A stretch of 64,000 nucleotides of DNA from a bacterium. GTDB taxonomy: Bacteria > Bacillota > Bacilli > Lactobacillales > Streptococcaceae. Under the pieces are notes generated by a model. It was not told where the DNA came from. It saw only the letters and a list, made by a program, of their open reading frames with translations, and made no database searches. A program made the translations under genes and the position numbers. The DNA lies in assembly GCA_905221095.1 (NCBI GenBank), contig CAJNBV010000011.1:4775-68774 (forward strand). The letters are read 5' to 3'. Positions 8,660 through 18,670 of this stretch are shown piece after piece (within the stretch, counting starts at the first letter, position 1; each line of letters opens with the position of its first letter).

Positions 8660-10069
8660 TTATAAAAGTTCGATGTGATGTCGATAATCTCTTGTTAATA
8701 ATTTCTTACTTATAGAATCTCCATCACCATTTAATAAATAGTCTATTGTATCTTTAACACGATCTGATGAGTATGTTTTTGTGCTTAATTCCGTAATTAT
8801 ATCCTTTAATATCTGAACTTGATGGGAAGTCAAAGACTGATTAAATTCTTGCCTTTGAATATATAAATAATTCAAAAATAGCTTAACTTGATCTTGATTA
8901 AGAATGTTAAAGAATTTTTGGTAATATGGAAGTCCACTCCTAGACACTCCATAAAAATTACCTAATCTACAGATTAAAACCACTGAAATTAATTTTTCTG
9001 CTACAGAGTCTGGAATATCACTGGATTGCTCAATATAAGACATGATATCTTTTATTTTTGGTCCTTCGTGATAAAAATTATCATATGAGTAATGTATATT
9101 TTCAAGTTCATCTATCATTGAACTCAAAGCAATACTCCTCGTACTATTTGATTTATATCTATTACCATCACAAATATCGAAAAATTCCTTTGCTTTCGAC
9201 TCTTTATCTTTTTCAAGATTTAAAGAATATGAATCAATATCTAACCCCAGTTCGTATTTCATTCTATCGTCCGAATTTTTCCAAACAATCGGAGCAATCA
9301 TTCTAATATTATTTGTTAAAGCATCAGATTGAGAACTTACATATTTTTTAAAGAGAATCTTTAATAAATTATTAGTTAAAGTTACTGAAATATCTTTTAT
9401 TTTATTATCCAGTTGTGATAAATAAGCATCATCTATATTCAAGCCTTCTTGGCCAATTCCATTAATAATCTTCTTTACTTCTAATGAATTCGGACTAGTC
9501 TCATCTAAAAACACATTTTTAATGCAATCCTCAACCCAACCTACCAATATTAGGGGGCCAATTACTTCTCTTGTAGGATGTGAACCGCCAATATTATTTC
9601 TCATATCTAAAATATGAAGTAATTTTTTCTTCGTAATTTCAGATATTATTTCTAATTTACTACAAGCTTGAACTAGCTCTATGTCTTTTAGTAGGACAAA
9701 ATCTTCTCTTCCAGAAAAAAAGGTTCGTTTATTACCAGAGACAGCACTATCAAAAAACAAATCTAGACCATATGACTCTGCTTTATTCCTAAGTGTTTCT
9801 ACAACCTCATTCCATAAATCATTTAAGGCTGAATCAAAACGACCAATAGCAACGCTCGAAATAAATTTTGACATATATAAAGCATTTTTCCTATGACTTT
9901 CTGGAATAGAATTTAAAAGATCAGGTAAGTTAGCAGATACTCTATTTTTATCAGCAGTTGATGCGATAACATCTTCATAAGGAAGACCAAATTGTTTTAA
10001 ATAATTCTCAAATGGAGAAGATTCAACTATTTGCAACGAATCCACTGGTTGTTCAATAATATCAGTCAT
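8660..10069 (-). CDS. HEPN/Abi_C-like protein of unknown function
   Basis: 469-residue soluble protein that I cannot name. It has no signal peptide or membrane segment. Around residues 153-160 it carries DMRNNIGGSH, which fits the R-X(4-6)-H motif of HEPN ribonucleases and resembles the RN..G..H core of the Abi_C abortive-infection domain. The remainder is helical, with no ATPase or polymerase motif visible. The gene is much richer in A+T than the pur genes around it and stands between purK and purB, which suggests acquired accessory DNA. AGGAG lies 7 bp before the chosen ATG. A phage-defence role is a hypothesis from the motif alone. Confidence 0.6.
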   Translation of the reverse strand: MTDIIEQPVDSLQIVESSPFENYLKQFGLPYEDVIASTADKNRVSANLPDLLNSIPESHRKNALYMSKFISSVAIGRFDSALNDLWNEVVETLRNKAESYGLDLFFDSAVSGNKRTFFSGREDFVLLKDIELVQACSKLEIISEITKKKLLHILDMRNNIGGSHPTREVIGPLILVGWVEDCIKNVFLDETSPNSLEVKKIINGIGQEGLNIDDAYLSQLDNKIKDISVTLTNNLLKILFKKYVSSQSDALTNNIRMIAPIVWKNSDDRMKYELGLDIDSYSLNLEKDKESKAKEFFDICDGNRYKSNSTRSIALSSMIDELENIHYSYDNFYHEGPKIKDIMSYIEQSSDIPDSVAEKLISVVLICRLGNFYGVSRSGLPYYQKFFNILNQDQVKLFLNYLYIQRQEFNQSLTSHQVQILKDIITELSTKTYSSDRVKDTIDYLLNGDGDSISKKLLTRDYRHHIELL

Positions 10070-10429
10070 AACAATACTCCTTTTTGTAGCTCTAAAACTT
10101 ATCAGTAGTACTATACTCAATAATAAAATAATTTAATCAACTTTGGCATAATATTAAGATTATAGCTTCTGGATAATTTCTGAGTCTACTACCTTTCTAT
10201 ATTTTCGTAAAAATGGTTAACAATTATTTGGAGATACTTTTAGTAAATATTATACCCCTGAAATAAAATTTTTTATTATATCTTGCCATTTATTTAAAAA
10301 CCAACTATTTTTCATCAATATAAAAAATACTTTTCAAAACAATAATTACAAATCGTATATCATTAAGTAAAAGCTTGAACAGTTAGTCATACACAAATAA
10401 TACTAAAATTATCACAAACATTAACTGTT
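10070..10429. other. A+T-rich intergenic region, purK to HEPN gene
   Basis: A 360-bp stretch with no supported gene. On the minus strand TTGATT (10135-10140) and TATAGT (10110-10115) could serve the downstream gene, but the 19-bp spacing is not ideal. No repeat of the BOX type is present. Confidence 0.5.
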
Positions 10430-11521
10430 CTAAAAATCAATCCCTTCCCCAAACTCTCCCACACTATCTGGTTCATCACTAAACAAAGTGACATGTCCCA
10501 TCTTGCGGTTGTGCTTTGCTTCTATTTTACCATACATGTGGAGATGGGCGCTTGGATTTTCTGTGACATATTTTTCAGCAGCCTCGATATGCTGGCCGAG
10601 AACATTAAGCATAACAGCAGGTGCATGGAGTTTGATGGCTGGTAATGATGCTCCCAGAACACCTAAAATGTGGGTATCAAACTGGGAGAAGTCGCAGGCT
10701 TCGATAGAGTAGTGCCCAGAATTGTGTGGTCGTGGGGCAATCTCGTTGACAATGATATCATCAGCTGTCGCAAACATTTCCACACAAAGGGTTCCAGAGA
10801 GGCTCAGTTGTTCAGCGATTCGCACTGCCATAGCTTTAGCCTTGTCAGCTAGACTTGTTGAAATGCGAGCTGGTACAATGGTTTTAGACAGGATATTATT
10901 ACGGTGGATATTTTCCTGAACTGGGAAAACTGTCACTTCCTTGCCATTTCCTGTCACGATGACAGAAATTTCGAGGTCAAAGTTGACAAATTCTTCCAAG
11001 ACACAGTCTGATGAATCCGCTAGCGCATAAGCTTCTTCCAAGTCTTCTGCCGAGCGAATGACCTTTTGTCCATGACCATCGTAGCCACCAGTCGCAGTCT
11101 TAAGGACATAGTTTTTCGATAGATCGATATCTGCCAAATCTTGACTTGAAGTCACAACCTTGTAGGGTGCTACAGTGACTTGAGCCTTGTTTGAGAGAAA
11201 ATCCTTTTCAAAAATGCGATTTTGAGAAATACGGAGTAGGTCTGTCCCTTGAGGGAGCTGACCATCCTTAATGACAGCATCCAAACCGTCAGCATCGACA
11301 TTTTCAAACTCATAGGTGAGGACATCGCAACGCTCAGCCAACTGACGCAGAGCATCCACGTCATTATAAGGAGCCACGATGATCTCCGCTACACGAGAGG
11401 CTGGGCAATCCGCCGCAGGATCCAGCGCGATAACCTTGTGGCCCATGTAGATAGCAGAAATGGCCATCATCTGACCCAGTTGACCACCACCAATAATTCC
11501 GATTGTTTTAGATGAGCTCAT
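10430..11521 (-). CDS. purK: N5-carboxyaminoimidazole ribonucleotide synthase
   Basis: 363-residue ATP-grasp enzyme that carboxylates AIR to N5-CAIR using ATP and bicarbonate. The N-terminal nucleotide loop is [13 protein letters not shown] (7-19). ATP-grasp residues follow ([25 protein letters not shown]). The start MSSSKTIGI is preceded by GAGGAG; a longer frame runs into purE and is not needed. The gene overlaps the end of purE by 14 bp, fitting a coupled PurE-PurK pair. Confidence 0.93.
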   Translation of the reverse strand: MSSSKTIGIIGGGQLGQMMAISAIYMGHKVIALDPAADCPASRVAEIIVAPYNDVDALRQLAERCDVLTYEFENVDADGLDAVIKDGQLPQGTDLLRISQNRIFEKDFLSNKAQVTVAPYKVVTSSQDLADIDLSKNYVLKTATGGYDGHGQKVIRSAEDLEEAYALADSSDCVLEEFVNFDLEISVIVTGNGKEVTVFPVQENIHRNNILSKTIVPARISTSLADKAKAMAVRIAEQLSLSGTLCVEMFATADDIIVNEIAPRPHNSGHYSIEACDFSQFDTHILGVLGASLPAIKLHAPAVMLNVLGQHIEAAEKYVTENPSAHLHMYGKIEAKHNRKMGHVTLFSDEPDSVGEFGEGIDF

Positions 11522-11999
11522 TTGTAGACTCCTCTGCGATTTTTCCTTGCTCTTCTGCAAAATCTGCCAATGCTGTCGCAATAGCCTGATCCTCTACTGA
11601 AAGGAGACGAAGGGCAAAGAGGGCCGCATTTGTCGCACCTGCTTCACCGATAGCCATAGTTGCGACTGGTACCCCACCTGGCATCTGCACGATAGAGTAG
11701 AGAGAATCCACACCGCTAAGCGCACGTGATTTGACGGGCACACCAATGACTGGAAGTGTAGTCTTAGCAGCGACCATACCTGGCAAATGGGCTGCGCCAC
11801 CTGCACCAGCTATAATGACCTTAATGCCGCGGCTACGAGCTTCCTCCGCATGTCTGAACATGAGGTCTGGAGTACGGTGAGCAGAGACAACCTTCTTTTC
11901 GTAGGCTACACCGAAGCGGTCCAGGACTTCGGCTGTTTTTTGCATGGTTGCCCAGTCGGATTTTGAGCCCATGATAATGGAAATTACTGGTTTGGTCAT
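11508..11999 (-). CDS. purE: N5-CAIR mutase catalytic subunit
   Basis: 163-residue class I PurE, converting N5-CAIR to CAIR. The N terminus has MGSKSDW (10-16), and SAHRTPD (39-45) carries the active-site histidine. The glycine-rich [12 protein letters not shown] follows about residue 72. AAGGAAAATT precedes the chosen ATG. It directly precedes and overlaps purK. Confidence 0.94.
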   Translation of the reverse strand: MTKPVISIIMGSKSDWATMQKTAEVLDRFGVAYEKKVVSAHRTPDLMFRHAEEARSRGIKVIIAGAGGAAHLPGMVAAKTTLPVIGVPVKSRALSGVDSLYSIVQMPGGVPVATMAIGEAGATNAALFALRLLSVEDQAIATALADFAEEQGKIAEESTNELI

Positions 12000-12017
12000 A
12001 ATTTTCCTTTCTTTTTT

Positions 12018-12153
12018 CAATCACCTTAGGTTGTGAGGGACGGCAACAGCCACCAAAGGTGTCTCATGCCTAAATTGGAAGCCCAAAGTCTTCCAATTTC
12101 TCTGAACAATTGGATTGTCATCCAATCGTTCTTTCACAGCGGAGGTGATTGTT
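12018..12153. repeat. Multi-branched inverted-repeat element
   Basis: A 136-bp segment between purD and purE has outer arms CAATCACCT and AGGTGATTG. Inside are a perfect AATTGGAAG/CTTCCAATT stem, an ATTGGAT/ATCCAAT stem and a CACC/GGTG stem. Read as RNA it would fold into a closed multi-branch structure. It could be a miniature mobile element or an untranslated regulatory RNA; I do not recognise it. Confidence 0.55.
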
Positions 12154-12230
12154 CTATATTAGCTCTCTAACGCTCGCAAGTTATGCGATAATTATTGTAC
12201 TTTGCGACTACGTCGCTTTTTCTTATATCT

Positions 12231-13493
12231 TTACTTAATTGCCTTGCTTCCGATATCTGTTCGGTAGAAGAGGCCTTCTGTGTTTTGTTTGTTAAGTTCG
12301 CTGTAGATGGTGTTTTGAACTTCTTTGACGGTGTCGGCTGTGGTAACCAGCATATAGACACGTCCGCCGTTGGATAGCAGTGCTCTGCTATTTTCTGCAA
12401 ACTTAGCCCCTGCATAGTAGGTGATGATGTCGCCATCGGTTTTGGCTGGCAACTTGACACCTTTTTCATAATCTATCGGGTATCCCTTGGATGCGACAAC
12501 CACACCCAGAGTCACACCCTTGTCCGTCCAGGTGATGTTTGGCTCCTTGCCATCGAGGATATCCGTAATATTTTGTGCAAAGTCAGATGTTAAACGAGGC
12601 AAGATGATTTGCGTTTCAGGATCTCCGAAACGAGCGTTAAACTCGATAACCTTAGGCCCATCAGCTGTCAAGATAAGACCTGCGTAAAGGACACCCAGAT
12701 AAAGGCGACCTTCCTGAATCATGCCTTCTAGTACTGGCTTGACAATAGTCTCCACCGCTGTATCAACTACACTCTCTGGAAAGTGTGGGACTGGCGCATA
12801 GGCACCCATCCCGCCCGTGTTAGGACCCTTGTCGCCATCGTAAGCACGTTTGTGGTCCTGAGCTGTTGGCATGATGTAGAATTTGTCCCCATTGACAAAG
12901 GCAAAAAGTGAAAATTCCTCTCCTTCAAGGAATTCCTCAATAACCACACGCGCACCTGAGTCCCCGAATTTATTGTCCAAAAGCATCTCGTGAGCGGCTT
13001 CGATCGCTTGCTCAACCGTTACAGCAACGACAACACCTTTACCAAGCGCCAAACCATCCGCCTTGACTACAATTGGAGCGCCTTTTTCTTCGATGTAAGC
13101 CTTGGCTTCCTCGAAATCTGAAAATGTGCCATAAGCTGCTGTCGGAACGCCGTATTTGACCATAATTTCCTTAGCAAAATCCTTGGACCACTCTAGCTCC
13201 GCTGCAGCCCTAGTCGGACCAAAAGCCTTGAGCCCAGCTTGGTTAAAATCGTCCACGATTCCAGCGGCCAGTGCGTCATCTGGACCGATAAAGGTCCAAG
13301 CAATATCGTTGGCCTTTGCAAAGTCAATTAACTTAGAATGTTCGGAAATAGAGATATTCACCAATTCCAGACCATCCAGAGTCATCCCGTCATTTCCAGG
13401 AGCCACAAAGACTTGTTCAACGTCTTTTGATTCAAGCAACTTCTTAGCAATCGCATGTTCACGACCACCAGAACCGACAACTAACAGTTTCAT
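12231..13493 (-). CDS. purD: Phosphoribosylamine-glycine ligase
   Basis: 420-residue ATP-grasp enzyme joining glycine to phosphoribosylamine (step two of IMP synthesis). VVGSGGREHAIAKKL is at the N terminus (5-19), and DHKRAYDGDKGPNTGGMGAY with EFNARFGDPETQ further on are family signatures. It has its own promoter and follows a terminator after purH, so purD-E-K-B can be transcribed separately. Confidence 0.95.
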   Translation of the reverse strand: MKLLVVGSGGREHAIAKKLLESKDVEQVFVAPGNDGMTLDGLELVNISISEHSKLIDFAKANDIAWTFIGPDDALAAGIVDDFNQAGLKAFGPTRAAAELEWSKDFAKEIMVKYGVPTAAYGTFSDFEEAKAYIEEKGAPIVVKADGLALGKGVVVAVTVEQAIEAAHEMLLDNKFGDSGARVVIEEFLEGEEFSLFAFVNGDKFYIMPTAQDHKRAYDGDKGPNTGGMGAYAPVPHFPESVVDTAVETIVKPVLEGMIQEGRLYLGVLYAGLILTADGPKVIEFNARFGDPETQIILPRLTSDFAQNITDILDGKEPNITWTDKGVTLGVVVASKGYPIDYEKGVKLPAKTDGDIITYYAGAKFAENSRALLSNGGRVYMLVTTADTVKEVQNTIYSELNKQNTEGLFYRTDIGSKAIK

Positions 13494-13525
13494 CCCACAA
13501 CCTCTTTTGCGAATTATTTACTAAC

Positions 13526-13548
13526 ATTATACCACAAACGTTCGTTTT
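13526..13548 (-). promoter_or_regulatory. purD promoter with dyad
   Basis: TGGTATAAT is an extended -10 on the minus strand, 33 bp from the purD ATG. Just upstream, AAACGTTCGTTT is an inverted repeat that resembles a degenerate PurR box. The regulator assignment is inferred. Confidence 0.6.
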
Positions 13549-13576
13549 AATCTTGTTTCACTTAGCATTTTAAGCC

Positions 13577-13607
13577 AAAAAAGGAAAGAAACTGTTTTCT
13601 TTCCTTT
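13577..13607 (-). terminator. Terminator after purH
   Basis: AAAGGAAAGAAA pairs with TTTCTTTCCTTT around a 4-base loop, followed by TTTTTT on the minus strand. Confidence 0.85.
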
Positions 13608-13613
13608 ACGTTC

Positions 13614-15161
13614 TTAATGTCTAAAATGTCTCACACCTGTAAATACCATAGTCAAGCCGTATTTGTCAGCAGCTTCGATGGATTCCTGATCACGGACTGA
13701 GCCTCCAGGCTGGATGATTGCCTTAATTCCCGCTTTGGCGATTTCTTCCACGTTATCCGCAAATGGGAAGAAGGCATCTGAAGCAAGGACGGCACCGTCA
13801 AGACGGTCTTTGGCTTGTTCGATGGCGATACGAACAGAAGCTACACGGTTAGTTTGTCCTGGTCCCACACCAAGTGTCATGTGGTCATTGGTCACAATGA
13901 TACCATTTGATTTCACGTACTTGATGGCCTTCCAAGCGAATTCAAGAGCAGTCGCCTCTGTCTCAGTTGGCTGGCGTTTAGTCACCACTTGCCAGTCATC
14001 TGAGCTCTCTTTGATCACATCTTGGTTTTGCACAAGAAGTCCACCAACCACACCTGTGTATTCTCCTTCCACTTCGCTAGCCTCTTGAGCGTCAAATGGC
14101 AAGGCAAGGATACGCAAGTTTTTCTTTTTATTAGTCAAAATAGCTAGCGCTTCATCCGTATAGCTTGGTGCGATGATGATTTCAAGGAAAACACCATGCA
14201 TCTTTTCAGCTGTCGCAGCATCCACCTCACGGTTGAGAACGACAATACCACCGAAAATTGAGACTGGGTCAGACTCATAAGCATAGTCCCAAGCAGTTTC
14301 GATGTCGTCAGCTTGACCGATTCCACATGGGTTCATGTGTTTGAGGGCCACAACGGTTGGACGGTCTTTGAAGTCACGGATGATACGGATAGCAGCATCA
14401 GCGTCACGGATATTATTGAATGACAATTCTTTCCCATTGAGCTGTTTCGCTGAAGCAATCGAGTAGTCAGTCGACAAAGCTTTTTGGTAGAAGTCCGCAT
14501 CTTGTTGAGGGTTCTCACCGTAACGCATGGCTTGCTTGAGGTCATAGGTCAAGGTCAGTTTTTCAGGTTTTACTTCACCCACTTGAGCTGTGAAGTACTC
14601 TGCAATCAAGGCATCATAAGCTGCCGTGTGACGGAAAACCTTGGCTGCCAAACGTTGGCGCGTTTCGTAAGTCGTTTCATCATTGGCTGCCAATTCGTCC
14701 AAAATCACAGCATAGTCAGCAGGGTCTACCACAACCGTCACGCTAGCGTGGTTTTTAGCCGCTGAACGAATCATAGACGGCCCACCGATATCGATATTCT
14801 CCACCGCATCAGCGTACGTCACATCTGGTTTGAGAATGGTTTCCTTGAAAGGATAGAGGTTGACCACTACAAGGTCAATGAGCTCGATTTGATTGTCTTT
14901 GGCCGCTTCCAGGTGACTAGCCAAATCCCGACGAGCGAGGAGTCCACCGTGTATATTTGGATGAAGTGTCTTAACACGACCGTCCATCATCTCTGGAAAA
15001 CCGGTCACATCATCAATCGCAATGGTATCTACTCCAGCATTATCAAGGGCAACCTTGGTTCCACCTGTCGAGATAATCTCCCAACCAAGTTTTTTAAGTT
15101 CTTGGGCAAATTCAACAATGCCCGCTTTGTCTGAGACGCTGATTAAGGCGCGTTTAGTCAT
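13614..15161 (-). CDS. purH: AICAR formyltransferase/IMP cyclohydrolase
   Basis: 515-residue bifunctional enzyme for the last two steps of IMP synthesis. The N-terminal MGS-like cyclohydrolase domain shows [15 protein letters not shown] (about 35-49). The C-terminal transformylase shows [11 protein letters not shown] (about 260-270). The start [12 protein letters not shown] follows GGAAG; an upstream ATG in frame adds seven unsupported residues. A strong terminator closes the unit. Confidence 0.96.
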   Translation of the reverse strand: MTKRALISVSDKAGIVEFAQELKKLGWEIISTGGTKVALDNAGVDTIAIDDVTGFPEMMDGRVKTLHPNIHGGLLARRDLASHLEAAKDNQIELIDLVVVNLYPFKETILKPDVTYADAVENIDIGGPSMIRSAAKNHASVTVVVDPADYAVILDELAANDETTYETRQRLAAKVFRHTAAYDALIAEYFTAQVGEVKPEKLTLTYDLKQAMRYGENPQQDADFYQKALSTDYSIASAKQLNGKELSFNNIRDADAAIRIIRDFKDRPTVVALKHMNPCGIGQADDIETAWDYAYESDPVSIFGGIVVLNREVDAATAEKMHGVFLEIIIAPSYTDEALAILTNKKKNLRILALPFDAQEASEVEGEYTGVVGGLLVQNQDVIKESSDDWQVVTKRQPTETEATALEFAWKAIKYVKSNGIIVTNDHMTLGVGPGQTNRVASVRIAIEQAKDRLDGAVLASDAFFPFADNVEEIAKAGIKAIIQPGGSVRDQESIEAADKYGLTMVFTGVRHFRH

Positions 15162-15187
15162 GTTACTTCCTTTCATTTTCAAACTCT

Positions 15188-15361
15188 CTACTTAGGCAAT
15201 TTTCTTTTCATAAAGTATAGGGAGACGATTACCAAGACTCCTAAAATCACTGTCAGTAAAAATCTCCCCCAATAGGGAAACTCTGGGAAGAAGAAATTTA
15301 CCAGTAAACGTAGAACGATTACCAAGCTAATCAAAGCAAATGTTTCCAACCATTTTTTCAT
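15188..15361 (-). CDS. Small two-helix membrane protein
   Basis: 57-residue reading frame, [12 protein letters not shown] to the tail MKRKLPK. It has two hydrophobic stretches (about 7-25 and 34-51) and a basic C terminus. It begins one base after the purN stop, so it is probably translated with purN and purH. In TIGR4 I recall a longer VanZ-family gene in this slot. The function is unknown. Confidence 0.6.
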   Translation of the reverse strand: MKKWLETFALISLVIVLRLLVNFFFPEFPYWGRFLLTVILGVLVIVSLYFMKRKLPK

Positions 15362-15907
15362 TTATTTGTCCAACAATTCTCTAATAACTTCCGGATACAA
15401 CTTGTACTCTGCCTCATGAATGCGTTCTTCAAAGCTGTCAATGGTATCATCAGCAAGCCGTGGCACACGCACTTGTTTGATGACCTTGCCTGTATCCACA
15501 CCTGAGTCCACCCAGTGAATGGTCACACCACTTTCAGCAACGCCAGCATTCCAAGCATCCTCAATTCCATGAGCTCCTGGAAATTCGGGCAGGTAGGCAG
15601 GATGAATGTTGATAATTCGACCTTCATAGGCTGCCAATAAGGTTGGCCCAACGATTTTCATATAGCCGGCGAGGCAAATCAAGTCAATCTGGTGTTCTTC
15701 CAAGAGTTCGACAAGGGCTGCTTCGTAGTCTACCTTGTTCTCAAACTCCTTGAGTTCAAAAGCATAGGATAGGACACCAAGCTTTTCTGCACGCTCAAGC
15801 ACATAGGCGTCACGATGGTCTGAAAAGACAAACTCCACTGGAAATTCTTCGGCAATCACCTGAAAATTTGAGCCATTACCAGAGGCAAAAACCGCTATTT
15901 TTTTCAT
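15362..15907 (-). CDS. purN: Phosphoribosylglycinamide formyltransferase
   Basis: 181-residue GAR transformylase using 10-formyl-THF. It has the ASGNGSNFQ loop (8-16), the catalytic [13 protein letters not shown] segment with His about 105, and the downstream Asp region [10 protein letters not shown]. It overlaps purM by 4 bp. Confidence 0.95.
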   Translation of the reverse strand: MKKIAVFASGNGSNFQVIAEEFPVEFVFSDHRDAYVLERAEKLGVLSYAFELKEFENKVDYEAALVELLEEHQIDLICLAGYMKIVGPTLLAAYEGRIINIHPAYLPEFPGAHGIEDAWNAGVAESGVTIHWVDSGVDTGKVIKQVRVPRLADDTIDSFEERIHEAEYKLYPEVIRELLDK

Positions 15908-16923
15908 TTGATGATGACACTTTCATTTTCTTTCTTGACGATGCGACCAATTTCATAGACTAGTTCATCCAACAATTCCTTGACGCGACCTACATTTTCA
16001 GGGCTAACTGCCAGCATGAGTCCCACACCCATATTGAAGATTTCAAACATTTCTTCATGCTTGATTTCACCGTATTTTTCAAGAGCTTTAAAGATTGGTA
16101 AGACTGGGACTTTGCTTTCCTCAATCTCAGCAGCTAGGTCATCTGCAAACATGCGAGGGACATTCTCAATAAAGCCACCGCCTGTGATGTGGGCAATGCC
16201 GTTGACCAACCCTTCCTTAATGAGTGGCAAGACAGCCTTGACATAGATACGAGTCGGCTCAAGAAGAACTTCCTTGAGTTGCTTGCCTTCCAATTCTGGA
16301 AGGATTTCCTCACCTGTGTAATCCGCAAAAACACGACGGACGAGAGAGTAACCATTGGAATGAATCCCACTTGAAGCAAGTCCGAGAAGAACATCTCCCT
16401 CTGCCACTTTTGAACCGTCAATGATTTGAGATTTTTCAGCCACTCCGACCGCAAAACCAGCCAAGTCATAGTCATTTTCGCCATACATACCAGGCATTTC
16501 AGCCGTTTCCCCACCAATGAGGGCAGCGCCTGCCTGCACACAACCTTCTGCCACACCAGCAACCACTTGTTCTAGCTTAGCTGGTTCATTCTTGCCAGTT
16601 GCGACGTAGTCAAGGAAATAGAGGGGCTCCGCACCTGCAGCAATGATATCGTTGACACACATGGCCACACAGTCCTGACCGATGGTATCATGCTTGTCGT
16701 ACTTGATAGCCAGCATGAGTTTGGTTCCGACACCGTCAGTTCCTGAAATCAAGACAGGTTCTTTAACCCCAGTCTTTGAAAGGTCAAACATACCACCAAA
16801 ACCACCAAGAGCTCCCATTACACCTGCACGCTCCGTACGAGCCACGTGCTTTTTGATTCGTTCAACAACTTCATAACCCGCTTCAACATCTACACCCGAC
16901 TGGGCATAAGCATTTTTTGTCAT
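15904..16923 (-). CDS. purM: Phosphoribosylformylglycinamidine cyclo-ligase
   Basis: 339-residue AIR synthetase, ATP-dependent cyclisation of FGAM. Signatures include [14 protein letters not shown] (about 59-72), [16 protein letters not shown] (about 132-147) and [13 protein letters not shown] (about 237-249). The start codon sits inside a repeated copy of the gene's own 5' end (see 17055-17099). The N terminus reads MTKNAYAQ rather than the MANKNAYAQ I recall from pneumococcus. Confidence 0.95.
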   Translation of the reverse strand: MTKNAYAQSGVDVEAGYEVVERIKKHVARTERAGVMGALGGFGGMFDLSKTGVKEPVLISGTDGVGTKLMLAIKYDKHDTIGQDCVAMCVNDIIAAGAEPLYFLDYVATGKNEPAKLEQVVAGVAEGCVQAGAALIGGETAEMPGMYGENDYDLAGFAVGVAEKSQIIDGSKVAEGDVLLGLASSGIHSNGYSLVRRVFADYTGEEILPELEGKQLKEVLLEPTRIYVKAVLPLIKEGLVNGIAHITGGGFIENVPRMFADDLAAEIEESKVPVLPIFKALEKYGEIKHEEMFEIFNMGVGLMLAVSPENVGRVKELLDELVYEIGRIVKKENESVIIK

Positions 16924-16956
16924 TTATTTATTCCTTTTCTTTGAGAAGATTGCGAC

Positions 16957-17071
16957 GTATTTTTAGATAAACAATTATTTTATCTAAAAATACTAGTCAG
17001 GGCTCTAGCTTTGATCCTATAGGACAAAGCGTCTACTGACAAATGCTTTAGCTTTTAGTCAGTAGTGAGAC
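16957..17071. repeat. Hairpin-rich insertion between purF and purM
   Basis: It contains a perfect 15-bp-arm palindrome (16957-16993, GTATTTTTAGATAAA and its complement), a GCTTTG/CAAAGC dyad, and GTCTACTGAC/GTCAGTAG arms (17031-17071). The segment separates two copies of the purM ribosome site and first codons, as if inserted there. It is not a known BOX. Confidence 0.55.
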
Positions 17072-17099
17072 GTGAAGCATAAGCATTTTTATTTGCCAT
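17055..17099 (-). pseudogene. Displaced purM 5' end, 14 codons
   Basis: ATG plus MANKNAYA then SRLTTD and stop. The first eight residues match the N terminus I expect for PurM in this genus. The real purM start lies 176 bp downstream with a near copy of the same leader (AAAGAAAAGGAA and AAAATGCTTATGC). It is a remnant of duplication or insertion, not a functional gene, although the ribosome site is intact and could yield a short peptide. Confidence 0.6.
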
Positions 17100-17135
17100 T
17101 TTATTTTTCCTTTTCTTTAATGGAGAATCTGTCAT

Positions 17136-18578
17136 CTATCTGTAAAAACTGGTCTTTTCTTCCAAACTTTTACGATAGTCTTCTTCGTAGTCGTAGAGAG
17201 GTGTTGGGTAGTCACCGTCAAAGTAAGCGACACAAAGACCACCATTCGGTGCATCTGTTTCAATCCCAATTGACTCAATCAAGCCCTCAACAGAAAGATA
17301 AGTCAGACTGTCCGCACCAATGATTTGGCGAGTTTCTTCAACCGTATGATTGGCCGCAATTAGCTCCTGACGGGTCTGGATATCAATTCCATAGAAGCAT
17401 GGATAAGCTAGTGCTGGACTGCCAATAGCAACGTGAACCTCAGTTGCACCCGCTTCTTTTAAGAGTTGAACAATACGACGAGAGGTCGTTCCACGTACAA
17501 TAGAGTCATCAATCATAACCACACGCTTGCCTTTTACAACGCCTGAAACAGCAGACAGTTTCATCCGTACCCCTTGCTCCCGCAATTCTTGAGTCGGTTG
17601 GATAAAGGTCCGTTGGGTGTATTGGTTCTTGATAAGGCCCATTTCATTTGGTAGCCCGGACTCTTCCGCAAATCCCATAGCTGCGCTGAGGGAAGAATTG
17701 GGCACACCAACTACGATATCTGCCTCATGCTTAAATTCACGCGCTAATTGCGCTCCCATACGCTTACGAGCTGTATGAACATTGACACCGTGGATATTAG
17801 AATCAGGACGAGCAAAGTAGATATACTCCATTGAACAAATCGCCAACTGGGTATCATCTGTATAGCTGTCATACTGGATGCCCTTGTCATCAATGATCAC
17901 AATCTCACCTGGCTTCAAATCACGAATCCACTCAGCACCAATGACTTCAAAAGCGCAAGTTTCAGAGGACACCACCACCGCTCCGTTGGCCATTTTCCCG
18001 ATAGAAAGCGGACGAAAACCATTAGGATCAAGAGCAGCAATCAGCTTATCCTCAAATAACAAGATATAAGCAAAGCCACCTTTGACAAGACTGAGTGCTT
18101 CCTTTATTTTGCCCATCAGGCTAGGATTGTGACTGCGACGAATGAGGTGAGCCAAGATTTCCGAGTCCGAAGTCGCGCTGAAAATCGCTCCTCTATCTTC
18201 CAATTCTTTCTTGAGAGAGGCTGCATTTGTCAGATTTCCATTATGAGCCAAGCCAAACTGCATATCGTGAAAACGGAAGAGGAAGGGCTGGATGTTATCT
18301 ACAGAAGCTTCGCCAGCAGTCGCGTAACGAACATGCCCAATCGCACCAGTTCCTGTCAATTTATCCAAATTAGCTGGATTTCTGAAGACTTCTGATAGAA
18401 GACCCATATCGCGATGGCGCTTTAGTTTCCCTTGGTCATTGGAGAGAATTCCTGCCCCCTCCTGACCACGGTGCTGAAGACTGTGGAGACCAAAGTAGGT
18501 CAATTTGGCAGCATCTGGATGCCCCCAGATACCGAAAACACCACATTCTTCATTAAGAGATTTTACTTCGTATGTCAT
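17136..18578 (-). CDS. purF: Amidophosphoribosyltransferase
   Basis: 480-residue enzyme for the committed purine step, PRPP plus glutamine to phosphoribosylamine. The Ntn glutaminase cysteine is Cys12 (NEECGVFGIWG), so an 11-residue propeptide would be removed. The PRPP-binding loop VVMIDDSIVRGTTSRR is about 344-359. It follows purL. Confidence 0.96.
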   Translation of the reverse strand: MTYEVKSLNEECGVFGIWGHPDAAKLTYFGLHSLQHRGQEGAGILSNDQGKLKRHRDMGLLSEVFRNPANLDKLTGTGAIGHVRYATAGEASVDNIQPFLFRFHDMQFGLAHNGNLTNAASLKKELEDRGAIFSATSDSEILAHLIRRSHNPSLMGKIKEALSLVKGGFAYILLFEDKLIAALDPNGFRPLSIGKMANGAVVVSSETCAFEVIGAEWIRDLKPGEIVIIDDKGIQYDSYTDDTQLAICSMEYIYFARPDSNIHGVNVHTARKRMGAQLAREFKHEADIVVGVPNSSLSAAMGFAEESGLPNEMGLIKNQYTQRTFIQPTQELREQGVRMKLSAVSGVVKGKRVVMIDDSIVRGTTSRRIVQLLKEAGATEVHVAIGSPALAYPCFYGIDIQTRQELIAANHTVEETRQIIGADSLTYLSVEGLIESIGIETDAPNGGLCVAYFDGDYPTPLYDYEEDYRKSLEEKTSFYR

Positions 18579-18670
18579 TTTTTATACCTAATTTTCATTT
18601 GCAATTGTCATGAGCTAGATCTACATTACTTTTACATTCCTGATACTATCTATTAGAAAATCTGCAAGTC

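Noticed and set aside
15188..15361. The small gene after purN as a truncated VanZ
   Set aside because: The 57-residue frame has an intact start, stop and two-helix layout; I see no VanZ motif to support truncation.
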